NCBI GenBank assembly: GCA_037157565.1 | Contig: JAZHRO010000046.1 | Coordinates: 18,264,501 to 18,328,500, forward strand | Source: Thalassia testudinum | Taxonomy: Eukaryota; Streptophyta; Magnoliopsida; Alismatales; Hydrocharitaceae | Direction: 5' to 3' | DNA length: 64,000 bases | Shown here: piece after piece, positions 20,948-32,784 of the stretch | Numbering within the stretch: position 1 is the stretch's first letter | Layout: each line of letters begins with the position of its first letter | Notes under the pieces: generated by a model | Databases searched by the model: none | What the model saw: only the letters and a program-made list of their open reading frames with translations | What the model was told of the DNA's origin: nothing | Made by a program: the position numbers and the translations under genes

Positions 20948-22715
20948 TGATGTAAACACATTTACACTACTTAAGATGTCTATTTATGCTTGTTCTTAAG
21001 CATAGGATTCCATTTCATGATATAAATATTACATAACATGCATCATCTTGCATTTAGAGTAGTTCAAATAAAATGGAGGTTAATTGTCTCCTTTTATGTG
21101 CTTGGACAGGGCAAACTTTTTATCAGGGCCTCGGATCGAAGATCGAACAATACAGTTGTGATCAGGGTGACGATTGGAGTTCAACGACTCCAAGATCGCC
21201 CTAATCAGGCATCTGTACCATCTTATAGTGATCGAGGAACCCTAGAAGATCAAGAGCCAAGATGGTGTAAATCCACACTTCAAACGACAAATCCAACCGC
21301 ATAGATGGATTCGGATCAACGATCGTAGCCTAATAACGTAAAAATCAAGTCAATCTGACACCCGTGGCACCATCTACAATATCCAGAAGATGGATGGCCA
21401 AGATGGTGCCACATGGTGCCATCTTAGCCATCCAACCGACCCCCAGCACTGTCGCACCTTCTCTTCTTCAATCAGAGCGCTGCTTCTCCACCGTTGGATC
21501 AAGATCCAACAGCTGTGGATGCGGCACCCTAAATTCATCCGCGTGACCATCCGCACTCCGCAGCGCAGTGGGCGAGGGAGTTATCGTGAGTAGCGGATGC
21601 AGGTTCGAGCCGCAGTGAGCATGTAAAGGGTGCGGGCGAGCGTCAGATCTTGATCGAGCGGCCGTTCGCACTCAATAGCGTCGACGTGCTATTGCACGTG
21701 CGACGTAACGCGGCATTGCACGCGTTGGGACAGGCGTACAGTGAGGCGGGCGAAGGTGCGATCTGGGTCGTCCGATCTCACGATCAGACGGCTGTGGACG
21801 ACTGAACGTGCGGCGAGCATTAGGCACAAGCAGACGAGCGGGCACGCGCATCCAACGCCCACTATGCCCATGTTGGGGCTTTAGCGATGGTTTTATCCGT
21901 CACAAAAGACCCCTTATTTAATGTTTTAAAGATGTAACGACTAATTTGCCCCCACTCCTTTCAACTATAAAAGGAGACCCCCTCCACACGAAATTCTCAT
22001 CCCTTCCTTCTCTTCTCTACCTCTCCAAATCTCAAGAGAAGCTTGTCCCTCACCCGAGATGCTTCTCACGAGATAAAGTTTAATTTTCGTACCCTTTCGG
22101 AAGTGGATCCCACGACAATGACGACGTGCTGCCTCATTCCCGTTCTTCTGCTTCGTCCTCCTTCATCCTACTTCGTCCTCCTTCGTCCAGGCATCGTCCC
22201 GTCCGGCTCGTCCTCCAAGCGACCATGGAGGAGGATATCTCTCTCCCTATTCTTTTTACTGCTTTTTAGTATAGATTTACTGCTTTCTAGAGTAGTTCTG
22301 CTCGTCCTCCAAGCGATCGTCGAGGAGGATATTTCTCCCTCTATTCTTTTAATGCTTTCTAGAGTAGATTTATTGCTTTCTAGTGTAATCATTTTCCCGC
22401 TTTCTAGTGTAATGAACAATCATTTTAATGATGAAATTATATGTTCATTCTACATCTCATTTTGATTTCTATTTGTAATATTCTCTCTCTCTTCTATTTA
22501 TTGTAAATAGTTAGATAGTTTTAAATTGAATTACTTCGTGACAAATAAAAACAAACGCGTAGTTTTTAAATCAAACGTCCGCCTCCCTATGATGGACCCG
22601 GAATTTCAATTTCGGTATAAATTTTATTTGTTGAACATGAGTTCTTCGCTTTCAAACTACAACGACAGGTTTTTCAAAATCGAACATGTTAGCGTAGCAA
22701 TTCGTACATTCAACA
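20948..22715 (+). repeat. Family B 3' LTR
   Basis: 1768 bp, same ends as the 5' LTR (TGATGTAAACACATTTACAC to TTCAACA). TATA box at 21966-21973; the ~95 bp duplication with its hairpin is retained (about 22205-22400). It is followed by the second half of the target-site duplication at 22716-22720. Confidence 0.93.
21966..21973 (+). promoter_or_regulatory. TATA box of B 3' LTR
   Basis: TATAAAAG in the same context as 11870-11877. If active it would drive transcription outward through 22716. Confidence 0.6.
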
Positions 22716-22767
22716 GGCTGTGAATGGGGGCAAAAGCAGAAGTGGACCTCTTTTGCATGTTTTCCAT
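22716..22767 (-). pseudogene. gag: gag start of A-like element A2
   Basis: The minus strand has ATG at 22767-22765 followed by ENMQKRSTSAFAPIHS, resembling the A gag start METQQNRSTDPSTSTS. The frame is cut by element B after about 17 codons; the rest of this gag is at 10838-9598. Confidence 0.65.
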
Positions 22768-23745
22768 TGTTTTATTGCAAGAAGAGGAGTGAAATTGAGA
22801 AGAGGAAGTTGGTCTTTTTTTGTGGGTGGCAGAATCAATTGGTCCCTCCAAGTGCAAGTTATTGGATCATCGACCGTGTATACACTTTATGAATCAGGAG
22901 AAGGAAAGAGATGATAGAAGAAGTGTGCACTCAATCAAACAAAATTCTAAGCCTACCTTAAGGTTGACTTCTTAGAAAACATCAGACTTGGTTATATGTT
23001 TGCCATGTATCAATAATTGGCCACCCATCCTATAATTAACATAGTTAAGCTACGAGAGGGAATTGAGCCCAAGCATGTCCCAGGAATGCTAGGGGATTGT
23101 ATAAACCTGCATCCGATCTTTTGATACTTCTCCTCAGGCCAAAACCAGGTTAAGTTAAGGAGTTGAGGTTAATTGAAAATAGCTTAGTAAATAAATAGCA
23201 AGCTTTCGTTGAATGAATTCCTTAAGGTCAAGTTGCTACGAGTTTTAATTAAGTCTTAGGATACTTGATGTCCATGGATTGTGAAGGGCGTTAGGGGGTA
23301 GTTGGCCAGATTATCCTTTTCTAGGTGTGTGCGAATTTGAGCAGGAGAGTGATGCCCAAAGTAAAAACAAAGGGTTTGCAAGCAAAGGATTTAATTGAAG
23401 GCTTTTAGGGTTTGAAAAATTTTTGTGGATTTTATTATTTTCTCTTTTTACATTTTCAAACAAAGTTTTGAGAATTCCACACACAAAATAGAAATCAGTT
23501 GTGCTGGTGAAAATAGATTCTTTTATATTGTGGTGGGACTAAAAAGAGAATCAAAACCATAGAAATGGAATCCTATGCATGTAGCTCCTAAGAAATGAAT
23601 CTTTCTTTAAAAAATATTTTCTTGTGGTGGTCAAAACAAGATAAACAACCACCACCGGAAAGGAAATAAAACAAGGGTTCTAAAAGTGATTTTTGTAGGA
23701 TTTTTGAAAGCTTTTTTATATTTTGCTGGGAATCCTATGTACTAT
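22768..23745 (-). other. Leader of A-like element A2, partial
   Basis: Collinear in reverse complement with the family A leader (compare 1-660). Examples are TTGTATAAACCTGCATC (about 23098), the block with AAATAGCAAGC...GGTCAAGTTGCTACRA (about 23193-23250) and GTGTGCGAATTTGAGCAGGAGAGT (about 23325). The match ends near 23745, in mid-leader, where an unrelated LTR piece begins. The A2 PBS and 5' LTR are therefore not seen. Confidence 0.7.
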
Positions 23746-23931
23746 TGAATGTGGTTTCTACACTAAAAGATTGAGTTTGAAACTCGTCATTGCAGTTGCA
23801 TAAAAATCCATTAAATAGATAATTTATCAAAACTCAAGTTGAGTTCCAGGTCGAACACAGGGAGGCAAATGTTTGACCAAAAGCTGCATAGGAATTATTG
23901 TCATGAAAGAAGATTAGCTAGTTGAAATTAA
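23745..23931 (-). repeat. LTR end fragment (U5), unassigned family
   Basis: On the minus strand this contains CCTCCCTGTGTTCGACCTGGAA, the box found near the 3' end of the B and C LTRs, and ends near 23752 in CA. It is too short to assign. It is cut on the right by the D LTR beginning at 23932. Confidence 0.5.
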
Positions 23932-26020
23932 TGATGGGAACACCATTATGAGTCATAGCTAGCTCATTTTGATCCAATTAAGTCAGTAAATGCTCCTACA
24001 AAACTACTAGAGAGCCTTAAGTCACTACATAACCATTCTAAAGGAAATATAAGAAAATAGGGTTAAAACTGTAATTTTACTATCATATCATAAATGCATT
24101 ACATTCACGACTTTTACTAGGTGGTAATTGAGGGTCAAATGGTCCTCAAAGACTAACAAGTGGGTTAGAATAAACAGAAAAGGGCTTGCACATGTTTTGA
24201 GAATTAAATGACTTTTGAAACACTAAAAACAGACCCACTTAATTAACTGAGGTTCTAGTTAGGATAAATTCATCTAAATACTCTAAAATTCATAGAAAAA
24301 TATTCTCTAAGGTTTGGAGCCTTCAATTTGACCATCATAACCCGTCTTAATGCAAAATAGAGTTTTAGATTGATATTTACCCTAATTTGGGTTTTTGCAT
24401 AAATTACATTGTCAAACTTTGTCAAAACCTAAATCTAACTTCACCATTGAATTTCTTGCGTCAAAATTAGGTTCGTACCAAAATTTGGGCCCAATATGAG
24501 GTCATCTTAAAAAAGTTTGCATTTTGGTCTAGTCAGACCCTTTCTATCTCATACGGACCCTTAACTTTTGAATTTTCTCACAAATAGCCCCCTAACTTCT
24601 TTGTCTTCTTCACAAGCAGGTCCCCACACCATTTTTGGATGGTGAAACCTTCACCATCGAGTTTCAAGCAAGGATTTCTTGCTCGATTCTCAATCAATCC
24701 TTCTCAAAATTGGTACGGGGATTCGTTGGGAAGTTTCCTTCCATTTGAGCCATTCCTTGGGCTCTAAGTCCTTCCCAAAAGGTCATGCAAACCTTTCAAA
24801 GGTTCATGTATCCATTTTTTCAACCGCCTTCCAAGCTTGAAAGCTTCTTTCCAAGCTTTGGAGGGCATCCTATGGCCTATAAAAGATACCCCAGGGCATG
24901 ATCGTGCTCTTCAGCAAGTTTTGGTTGAAGAAACCCTCATCTCCTCCATCTTCGGCCACCTTCAGACTTACCTCCGGTGACCTCTCTCCACTCTCCTCCG
25001 ATCGTCCAACCATCAAATTGGATTGCTGACTATCCTCCCCTCATCTTCGCGAACCTCTCCTACCAACAAGAGGTCGTGCCTCTCCCTTAGTCGACATCGC
25101 CGCCTTGCCGCACCATCCTCCTTCTTTGGCTCCGGTCGACCAACATCGGAACCCTCCATCTCTATATCACATTCCTAAGTTCCTCTGTCGCTCTCTCTCA
25201 CTATAATTTCTTTTCCTACTCTCACAATGCACGCACAACCACTGATTCTCCCTCAACATCATCACCTTCTTCCACTCCGACGAAGATCCAGCAACGCCTA
25301 TCCACCGCGAATCCAGCAATGCCTATCCACCGCGCCAATTCACAAGTCTTGCTGCTACCACCCCCATTATGTTCTCCATAACTCCAGGAATAGAAACCCT
25401 AACCTAATTCCACCTATTGCTTAGCCAAACTCGCCCCCGAACACACAAACCTTCATGCGCACAGTCCGACTCCACCCTACACTCACAGACCACACCACTC
25501 CACACAACGACCACCGTCGTAGTCGCCATGGTCCGACGATCCTTCCTAAGCCTTCTGACATAGCCGAGAGGCCTTCCTGCTAATTTTAGGTACTCGCATC
25601 CTCTGCCATTGATGAGCAAGCTTCGAGCTTGCTTGAAGCTTGCTCCAGGTATGGACAACCCTATGTGGAAGCCCCAGGTCACGTGGAAACATCTCGCACA
25701 CACACCCAGGTGCTCAATTGGATGCCTTGGCCTCATGACCTGAGGCAATTGAGGAGTAGACATGCTACTATAGACGCGCAAAAGGAAGGTGGGACTTTAG
25801 TCCCACCTCGGAAGCTGAAGAGAGCACTGAGGCACATAAATTGAAAAAGTGTCTAAGGCTGTTTTCCTCGGACACTGGGGGTGAGGTCCCCACTTACCTG
25901 CTCACCTGCACCTCTCCCGTGACCCATCCACCATGGGCCTGGCGCAAATCCGACTAGCCTAACCTATTCCACTCCTCGGCTGCAGTCATGCCCGCATCCC
26001 TAGACCATGTAGGATCTAAA
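23932..26020 (+). repeat. C-related LTR (D), plus orientation
   Basis: Starts TGATGGGAACACCATTATGA and runs parallel to the family C LTR read on the minus strand. Shared blocks are the GCTAGCTCATTTTGA segment, the GGTCAAATGGTC and AAATTAGGTTYGTACCAAAAT segments, and the AAGCTT-rich stretch before the TATA box at 24878. It lies in the opposite orientation to C and is much diverged. The right limit near 26020 is approximate, set where similarity to C is lost and repeat E begins. CT/CA-rich frames at 25200-25850 look like LTR sequence, not genes. Confidence 0.55.
24878..24885 (+). promoter_or_regulatory. TATA box of D LTR
   Basis: TATAAAAG in GGCCTATAAAAGATACCCC, at the place corresponding to the minus-strand TATA boxes of the C LTRs. 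Confidence 0.55.
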
Positions 26021-26135
26021 AATAGAGGAATATGGCTGTCTACGCACACAAATACTTAAGCACAATGTTAGTAATAACAAAACAATTTGCACGATCAATT
26101 CGAACAAAAAAGGACACAAAATGTATAGTGGTTCC
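26021..26135. repeat. Repeat E, left part
   Basis: About 115 bp ending ATGTATAGTGGTTCC, continued directly at 38430 with CTCCCTTGGGTACTCCACT once element C is taken out. The joined context (TAGTGGTT... CCCTTGGGTACTCCACT) resembles sequence common in plant LTRs of Copia type, but I cannot confirm the class. Confidence 0.4.
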
Positions 26136-28970
26136 TATTTGCAATGCTTTGTCGGGCTTATAAGTCAGTAGCGTTGAAGTATAGGTGACCAAGCATTGAC
26201 AACAAATAAGAATTTATTACTCGAAAACCTAAGTATCCAAGGTCGAACACAGGGAGCAAATGGAATTTATTCATTAATCTCAATAATGTAATTGAACACT
26301 TAGAATTACTCAAAACTTAATTCAGAATATAAATGCAAGAGTTTATGAATTAAATTTATAGCAAAAATAGAAGAGTTGGACGTCTTAAATGATGGCCACT
26401 TATTTTCTTCTCTCTTCTTCTTCCTTCTCTTTCTTTCACTGATTTTCCTCTTTCCTTAGTTCTTTTTCTTCTAATCTTCTTTGACTTTGGTCATCTGCTT
26501 CTTCTTCCTTGTTTCTTCCTTTCTTCTTATTTTCCTGTCTTTTGCCACTCCTAGCTTATTGCTCTCTTCCTTCTCTTCTTCTTTTGCACAATGCCTTTCT
26601 TCATTCTACATCCTTAGCTCTACTTCCCTTAGCTTCAGCCTTGTCTTTCCTTTTTCTCTTCTAAAATTCTCTTCTTCTTCCTTTAGCCTTCATTCCTTGG
26701 CTCTGTTTCCCTTGGCTTCAGCCATTCTTCTTCTTCCTTGGCTTCTGCCTTAGCTCTGCTTAGCCTCGCTTAACCATGCCTTAGCTTCAGCTGCGCCTTC
26801 CTTCTCCTTCTTCCTCCCCGCACACATTGAAGAGAAAAACCTACCCCTACCCACCCCTATCTCTCTCTCTCTATATATCTCTCTTCGGTACGCTCTCCTA
26901 GAGCTGGGTAATTGGGTTGGTCGCGTGCTCGGGTCCATGCGCATCGGTGCGGGTGTGGTGCGCAAGGAGTGCATAGATAGGTTAGTCGGGTCCGATGCCA
27001 GGTTCGCGGGGGAGTGTCACAGATGAGGCATGGTGACGGCAAGGGACCTCACCCTATGTGCCTCGAGGCAGACAACATAAAACACAAATACAATTTATGT
27101 TACCGGTCATGCTCATGCGTTCACGAGGTGGGACTAAATGTACCACCTGCTTCTACGCTCATGCCCGTAGGAGCTTCTTCTTCAATCGCTGCTACTAGGT
27201 TGCTTGCCAAACCAATTGCCTTGCTGTCTGAGTTCGCACACGCATTTGCTTCCTCTAGGACCCTGACCCCTGGAGCGTGTAGCCATGGATGAAGCTCTCG
27301 ACCTCCTCGCTGTGTGCGTCAATGGCGACAGGTGGTGAGATCTGTCACAGACAAATATGGCCTAGTGGCCCCATTAAAACACATGGGAAGTTTCGCCATG
27401 TCAAGGTGAAGGCGGGACGGTAGGTGGCAAGTTGCGGGGCAGCCTAGTTGTGTGTGCCTAGGTCACCCTGTGGCTGGGCTTATGGGTTATGTCGGGGGAA
27501 GTGTGGAGTGCGTGTGGAGGTCTATGATTGGGTCGAAAGTGTTCAATGGTTTATGGCGGAGGTGATGAGGTTGGTGGCGAGACGTGTGGAGGTGTGGAGT
27601 GATGGGTGCGTCTCGCCAAAGGTTGGTCGGAGATGGAGAAGATGGCAGTGGACAGTGGCAGTCGAGGGATGTTTTGTTAAATAGATTGAGGGGAATTGAA
27701 GATGGGATAGAGAGGAGTAAGTCTACCCTAATTAGGTGGACGAAGGGGGAGAAGTGGCGGCTGGCTGTATCTGCTGTCGCCGGAGAAGATATCCAGTGGA
27801 GGGAGATGGCGACAATGACGGGGCTAGAGATGCTCGCACTAGTGTTGCGCGATGCGGAGGAAGATGGTGAGGGCAACTTTGCCACTAGTAGTTTGGTAGA
27901 GCGACGGGAAAGAGGAGGGAGGCTCACCGGAGCTTGCTGGACTACTTAATCGGAGGAGAAGAAGACGAAATTAGGGTGGATCTCTAGCCAAGTCGAGCTG
28001 AAGTGGTGTAGCCGGGTTTGAGGATCCTTTTATAGATGCTAGTAGGGGCCCCTGTGCTTGGAAGACAAGCTTCCAAGCATGCGAGTCCTCGTTGGAGAAG
28101 GAATTAGTTAGAGACTCAAATCTCTCAAGCATTTTTACGAGAGATTGGGTGAAAATCAAAGATCAGGACCACGCTCAGATGGAAGGGAATTCCTCAGAGA
28201 ATCTCCCTTCGAAATCTGGGAGGAGATCTCTAAGGAATCAAGGAATACTCACCCTCCATTCCTCATCGAAGTAGGATTTATCCCCATTAATGGTGGAGGG
28301 ACCTGTTTGTAAGAGTGGCGAGGAAGGTTGGGGGGTCTGCACAATGGTTTTCAAAAGATAGGGGCCAAAATGTAATTGAGTGTACTATTTTTCAAAGTAG
28401 GTCAAGATGACCTCCCCTTAGGTCAAAATTTTGGTACAAACCTAATTTTGACCTAAGAAATCCAATGGTGATGTTGGATTTTATGTTTGATTATGTTTGA
28501 CTAGATAATTTGCACAAAAACCCAAATTAGGTCAATTAATGAGCTAGGACACCAATCTAGGTCAAAATAGGTTTCAAAGGCCAATTTGAAGGTTCTAAAC
28601 CCTAGGGGATATTTTTCCATGAATTTTAGAGGGATTAGTTGATTTTTATTCTGACCAAAACCCAATTGAATTAAGCAGGTCTGTTTTAGGGTTACAGAAT
28701 GTTATTTAATTCCTAGATTGCACCTGAACCCATTTCTGATTTAATCAACCCACTTTTTATCTTATTAAGAACATTTGACCTATGTTTTGCCTCTGAGAAA
28801 TCCTGTTTATAAATTGCAATGGTAAAATTACAGTTTTAACCTTTATTTCATGTTTTCTTCTCAGAACACTTATTCCTTGAATTAATCCCTTCTCTAGGTT
28901 ATGTAGGAGCTCTTATTCTCTTTCTTGGGTCAAAATGAGCTAGTTAGGGCTCATGATGAGGCTCTCATCA
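26136..28970 (-). repeat. Family C 3' LTR (left)
   Basis: 2835 bp; on the minus strand it starts TGATGAGAGCCTCATCATGA at 28970 and ends near GCAAATA at 26136. The conserved CCTGTGTTCGACC box lies near 26250. A 400 bp plus-strand pyrimidine-rich tract (about 26400-26850) and a TATA box (28027-28034) are inside. Open frames at 27448-27949 are repeated in the other LTR and read as LTR sequence. Confidence 0.85.
28027..28034 (-). promoter_or_regulatory. TATA box of C left LTR
   Basis: TATAAAAG on the minus strand, about 940 bp into the LTR; matched at 37482-37489. Confidence 0.6.
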
Positions 28971-28990
28971 TACCCCTTTGCTTAGCTTTT
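28971..28990 (-). promoter_or_regulatory. Polypurine tract of family C
   Basis: The minus strand reads AAAAGCTAAGCAAAGGGGTA, adjoining the LTR and similar to the tracts of A and B. Confidence 0.75.
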
Positions 28991-29049
28991 GCTAGTCCCT
29001 TAGCAAAATTTCAAGATTTTAACTTCAGTTCTAGACCATGTGTGTCTGT

Positions 29050-31130
29050 TGATAAACGCCAGTTTATCATCATTTTTATGCATTAAAACAAACTTAGCTC
29101 TTAGGATTTTGCTCCGCAAACGGGTTTTTGGGCTGCATTTAGGCATCAATTAGGTTAGGCATGCATTGCACTTTTTATTATCTTTTTAATGTGTTTTTGT
29201 GAGTGTTAGGGATATGCAGATTGTCAGAACTCCAAAACCCTAACACTCAGGAAGGCAACTGGTGAAGAAGAAGCTCAAACTAACTGGAACTCAGCTTGAT
29301 CCAGCTCACCATAGCTGGATTCCAGCTCACTTGAACTAGGGTTTGCTCATCTTAGCTCCATTCAGCTCATCTCAGCTGAATGGCAGCTCAAGAGATCTCA
29401 TCTTAGCTCACCCTAGCTTAGGTCAGCTCAGATCCAGCTCAACTTAGCTAAGTCTAGCTCATCTCAGCTCCCATTAGTCCACAGGGAGCTCTAGCTAGCT
29501 CAGCTGAGTTGACTGGAGTTCACCCCAGCTTAGGTCCAGCTACATCCAGCTCTACTCAACTCCGGCCAGCTAAAGATGACTTCATTCCAGCTTAGGAAGC
29601 TCAAGTCCAGCTCCCGAGGACTCATCTTAGCTCAACTCAGTTGAGCTAAGATACCTTAGCTGCCTCACCCAGCTTGATCCTCCCTGGGAGCATTAGACCC
29701 AGCTCACCTCAGCTCCTTTTAGCAGAAGCCAGCTTGCTTTAGCTTGGCTTAGTAGCTAGCAAAGAACTAGCAAGCTAAGCTAGCTAAGGTAGCTCCTTCC
29801 AGCACTCTTCAGCAGCCACCAGCTCTAGTGCAGCTCAAGATAAATACCTCCAACTCTTCTCCCTAAAAACCTTAGCTCCAAATGCCTCCAACTCTACTCC
29901 CTACTAGCTAAGCTAGCTAAGCTATTTAACTTAGCTAGTCCACCTCCATGGCACCAAAACCTACTACCCTACTACCATACTACCTAAGCTCCAGCAAAAA
30001 GACCACCTACTCCTACTTTATTTTGGTGCCAACTATCCCTTCCATCACCACCCTACATCGACCATCAAAACCCATCTCCACCCTCCATTTATTTCCCTCC
30101 AAAATTGCCTTCTAGAAGGTATTTTTGGAGGGAAAACCAAGGCACCTCTTCATTTCCCTCCCATTTTTCCCTCCAAAAATAACCAAGCACCCCTTCATTT
30201 CCCTCCAAAAAAACACCATAACCACCCCCCTTCCCATCCTATAAATACCCTACCCTACCACCACATAATTCCCATCCTCCATTAGTGTATTTTTATACCT
30301 ACATCCACCTATAACTATGCCGAAGGAGAAGGAGTAGAGAAGGAGATTAAAGGGGCACATCACCAGCCCTTTTGGTGCCTTCTTCTCCCCACTCTCTTCA
30401 ACTTGGGCCACGCCAAGGAGGAGGACTCTTCCACTTCAAGAAGGATGGCCAGGCAAGGGAGAAGGACCTAGGGTGGATGTCCACCCTTGGAGAGAAGCTT
30501 AGGGTACGCCCCCTTAGGGCTTGCCTTGGAGGACATCACCTTGGCGGAGCACTGCAAGGAAGGAGTTGAAGGACTCTTTTCAAGATTGGGAGCCACCAAC
30601 CTTGGAGCAAGAAGCCCTCTTCTTCACCATCTATCTAGAGGATTTGTGTTTTCCTTTCTTTATGTCAATTTTCTAGTAGTAGAAGCATTCCTCTACTAGG
30701 AATTTTTGTTAAACACTTTTTTTTAATTATCTAGTTGCCTTCTTTGCAATTTCTTGTTTGCATTTCTATTTGCTTGTTTTTGTCATTCCTCACTCCCTCT
30801 CCCTAATTATTCTAGACCTCCACTTGCCTAGAGTGAGCTTAGGGAGAGGCTCTACTTGCCACTTAGAAGTAGTATTTTAAATTGAAGTGTAAATCACCTT
30901 CCCGTCACCATTCCGCATGTTGTCTTAATTTAAAACAAAAAAAATGATATATTGAAAAATACCAAAAAGAAAGTTGAGATTGTATTCCAAGCAAGAGAAT
31001 CAATTTTGCAACCATATTGCCTCCTTGGACGACCCTAGATACTCCCCTATCTAGGAATATAAATTTAAGAGTTGATCGGTTTTACGTGTTACAACGACGT
31101 ATTTTAACAAACCGCATGAAATCGCTATCA
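29050..31130 (+). repeat. Family A solo LTR, flanked by perfect TCTGT duplication
   Basis: 2081 bp from TGATAAACGCCAGTTTATCA to GCTATCA. The five bases before (29045-29049) and after (31131-31135) are both TCTGT. No PBS follows and no PPT precedes, so this is a solo LTR left after recombination between two LTRs. It sits in the C 3' noncoding region, in the opposite orientation to C. TATA box at 30240-30247; AGCT-rich block at about 29290-29960; its palindrome at 30470-30487 carries one change. Confidence 0.95.
30240..30247 (+). promoter_or_regulatory. TATA box of solo A LTR
   Basis: TATAAATA in CATCCTATAAATACCC, at the same LTR position as in other A LTRs. It points toward the family C ORF on the antisense strand. 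Confidence 0.55.
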
Positions 31131-32784
31131 TCTGTCACCAGTTATGATAAGTACTTTTCTTCTTCTTTTGATTAGGTTAAGAATGCTGACATTAGGCCTA
31201 GAGGTACTCAAGTACCAACCAAAATTCGGATCTGACCCACTTTAGCCTCAGTCCTTTGCGAAGGTTTTTAAGCCCTTCAAAAACTATCCTAGGGTTTGTT
31301 GGACTCCACGATTAAAGCACCTGTGCTTGAGACATTCATAGCCTAGGTTCAGTTTGCTATGCATTTTTGTAAGAGAGAGAGAAGATTTATTTATTTGGAG
31401 AGTTTTCTCTCCCTTTTCTTTTTATTTTTAGCTTTGGATTGGCTTCTGAACACGATTTATATCGGATTCCTTGTCCCCATCATCAATCCTCAAGGATCCC
31501 TAGCAATCGATGCTTCGTGATAGCACTGCCCATGGCAACCCCCAGAGCCCTAGCTTTCGAGATTTCAAGATAATTCTGCCCATGTCGTTCCATGGCTGAA
31601 TCCAGACCCTGGCAGTCGGCATTTCGTGATAATGCCGCCCATGGTATCTGAACCAGCAGAGTGCTTACATGCCCCCAGTAGGATATTTAAATATTCTGAG
31701 AGACAAGCACCGAGGAGACGATATGTTGTTTACGCATCTTCAAGGGAAATTTCCCACCTCTCTACGCTGGGAACTCATCCAAATCAACTTGTGTTGATCG
31801 GCCGCTCCTAATCTAGGTGACTTTTTCAGAGCATTAAAATGCTTTTGCATGATTTTGATAGTTATGTGCATTGAATCAGACTGTGTGTGGATTGGGGTGC
31901 TTAGGTTACCGAATCCCGCAAACCGAAGGTCAGTTAACGAGCTCGAATACTTCCTAAGCCTTAGACCTAATACTTAAGCTTCACATTTTCCCCAACCTCT
32001 TGAGGATTATCCAGATCTTAGCAAGTACGTGAATATTTAAGCCTAAGAGTCTAGCCTAGAAGGCCTAAGATCAGTGTTCCTGCTAATCTCTTTTTGTGTC
32101 TCCTTAGCACTTTTCTTTCATTTTTCTCTTTTCTTGATGTGGTCAAGAACTTCAGTTAATTCCTTAATCTCTTACTAATGACTATCTCTTTTTCTTTTCA
32201 TTTTATGCTCCTTTTTGTCATTTTTGCTCTTTTTCTCCTCCTTATGATTATGTGGCTCACAAAATTTCCTCCCTCCATTTTTTTTTGTTCTTTTTCATAA
32301 TTTTTCAATTTTTGAGTTTTTGATATATGTGATTTTTTTGTGAGAATCCTTCTAACTTTTTCTTGGTTTTGTATGTATGCACTTTATCACCCCCCCATGC
32401 ATAAGTTTTGCAATGTCCTCATTGCAAACGGAGGGTGTGAAATAGTTTTGAGGTTAGGGACTTAGAATAGGATACCTCAGGTGGGTTGATGGGTCAGAAA
32501 TGACTGATGCGGACGATTTCAAGCTCTAGTACGTGTACCAGAGGTGGGATCAACTGTCTAAGGCTGAACTCAAGGTGCAATGGATGTGGAGTATAGACAG
32601 ATAATCAGACGAGTCTCTATTTTTGGAAGGACGGGTTGCCTCCCGTTAAGCGATAAATTCAATGCCTTTAGTCGAGCGAAAAATGGGGTGGAGAGGGAGT
32701 GGTCAAATTAGTGGAGTTTTGTAAAACAAACACCTTGATTAAGAGCTTGGTTGGTCCAACCAGGTGCTTGCTAAGGTCAACAGG
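31131..32784 (-). other. Family C 3' noncoding region
   Basis: Between the C ORF stop and the PPT, interrupted by the solo A LTR. It contains a structured block (about 31500-31740) with three degenerate copies of a CATGGGC-R-G...TATC-CGAA unit and a GTGCTT/AAGCAC stem closing an AT-rich palindrome. A PPT-like motif (CACCCCCCCATGC on the plus strand, about 32389-32402) and an ACGGG/CCCGT hairpin (32631-32646) are also present. The layout is that of the family A 3' region. Confidence 0.65.

Larger units (their letters stand above)
10839..22715 (+). mobile_element. Family B complete Athila-type Ty3/gypsy retrotransposon
   Basis: An 11.9 kb element with both LTRs (10839-12631, 20948-22715), PBS, leader, a gag-protease-RT-RNase H-integrase coding region (13970-19557), a 1.4 kb 3' noncoding region and PPT. 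It is inserted within the first codons of A2 gag. The flanking five bases are GGATG (10834-10838) and GGCTG (22716-22720), a target-site duplication with one change. Over the first ~265 aligned LTR bases I count about 21 differences, so insertion is not recent. Thirteen in-frame stops and three frameshifts make it inactive. Confidence 0.93.

Noticed and set aside
25227..25844. Frames in the CA- and CT-rich DNA at 25.2-25.8 kb as a possible host gene
   Set aside because: The region lies in the D LTR downstream of its TATA box, and neither strand shows a known domain or splice-consistent structure.
27448..27949. Frames up to 146 codons on both strands in the C LTR, repeated at 36909-37359
   Set aside because: Both strands are open over the same G-rich or C-rich DNA and the sequence is LTR in two copies; composition explains the frames.
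30372..30699. Open frames of 60-70 codons in the R-U5 part of A LTRs (also 1815-2118, 49518-49730, 57641-57968), similar between copies
   Set aside because: They start at TTG, not ATG, occur in overlapping frames of the same DNA, and their likeness follows from LTR sequence identity.
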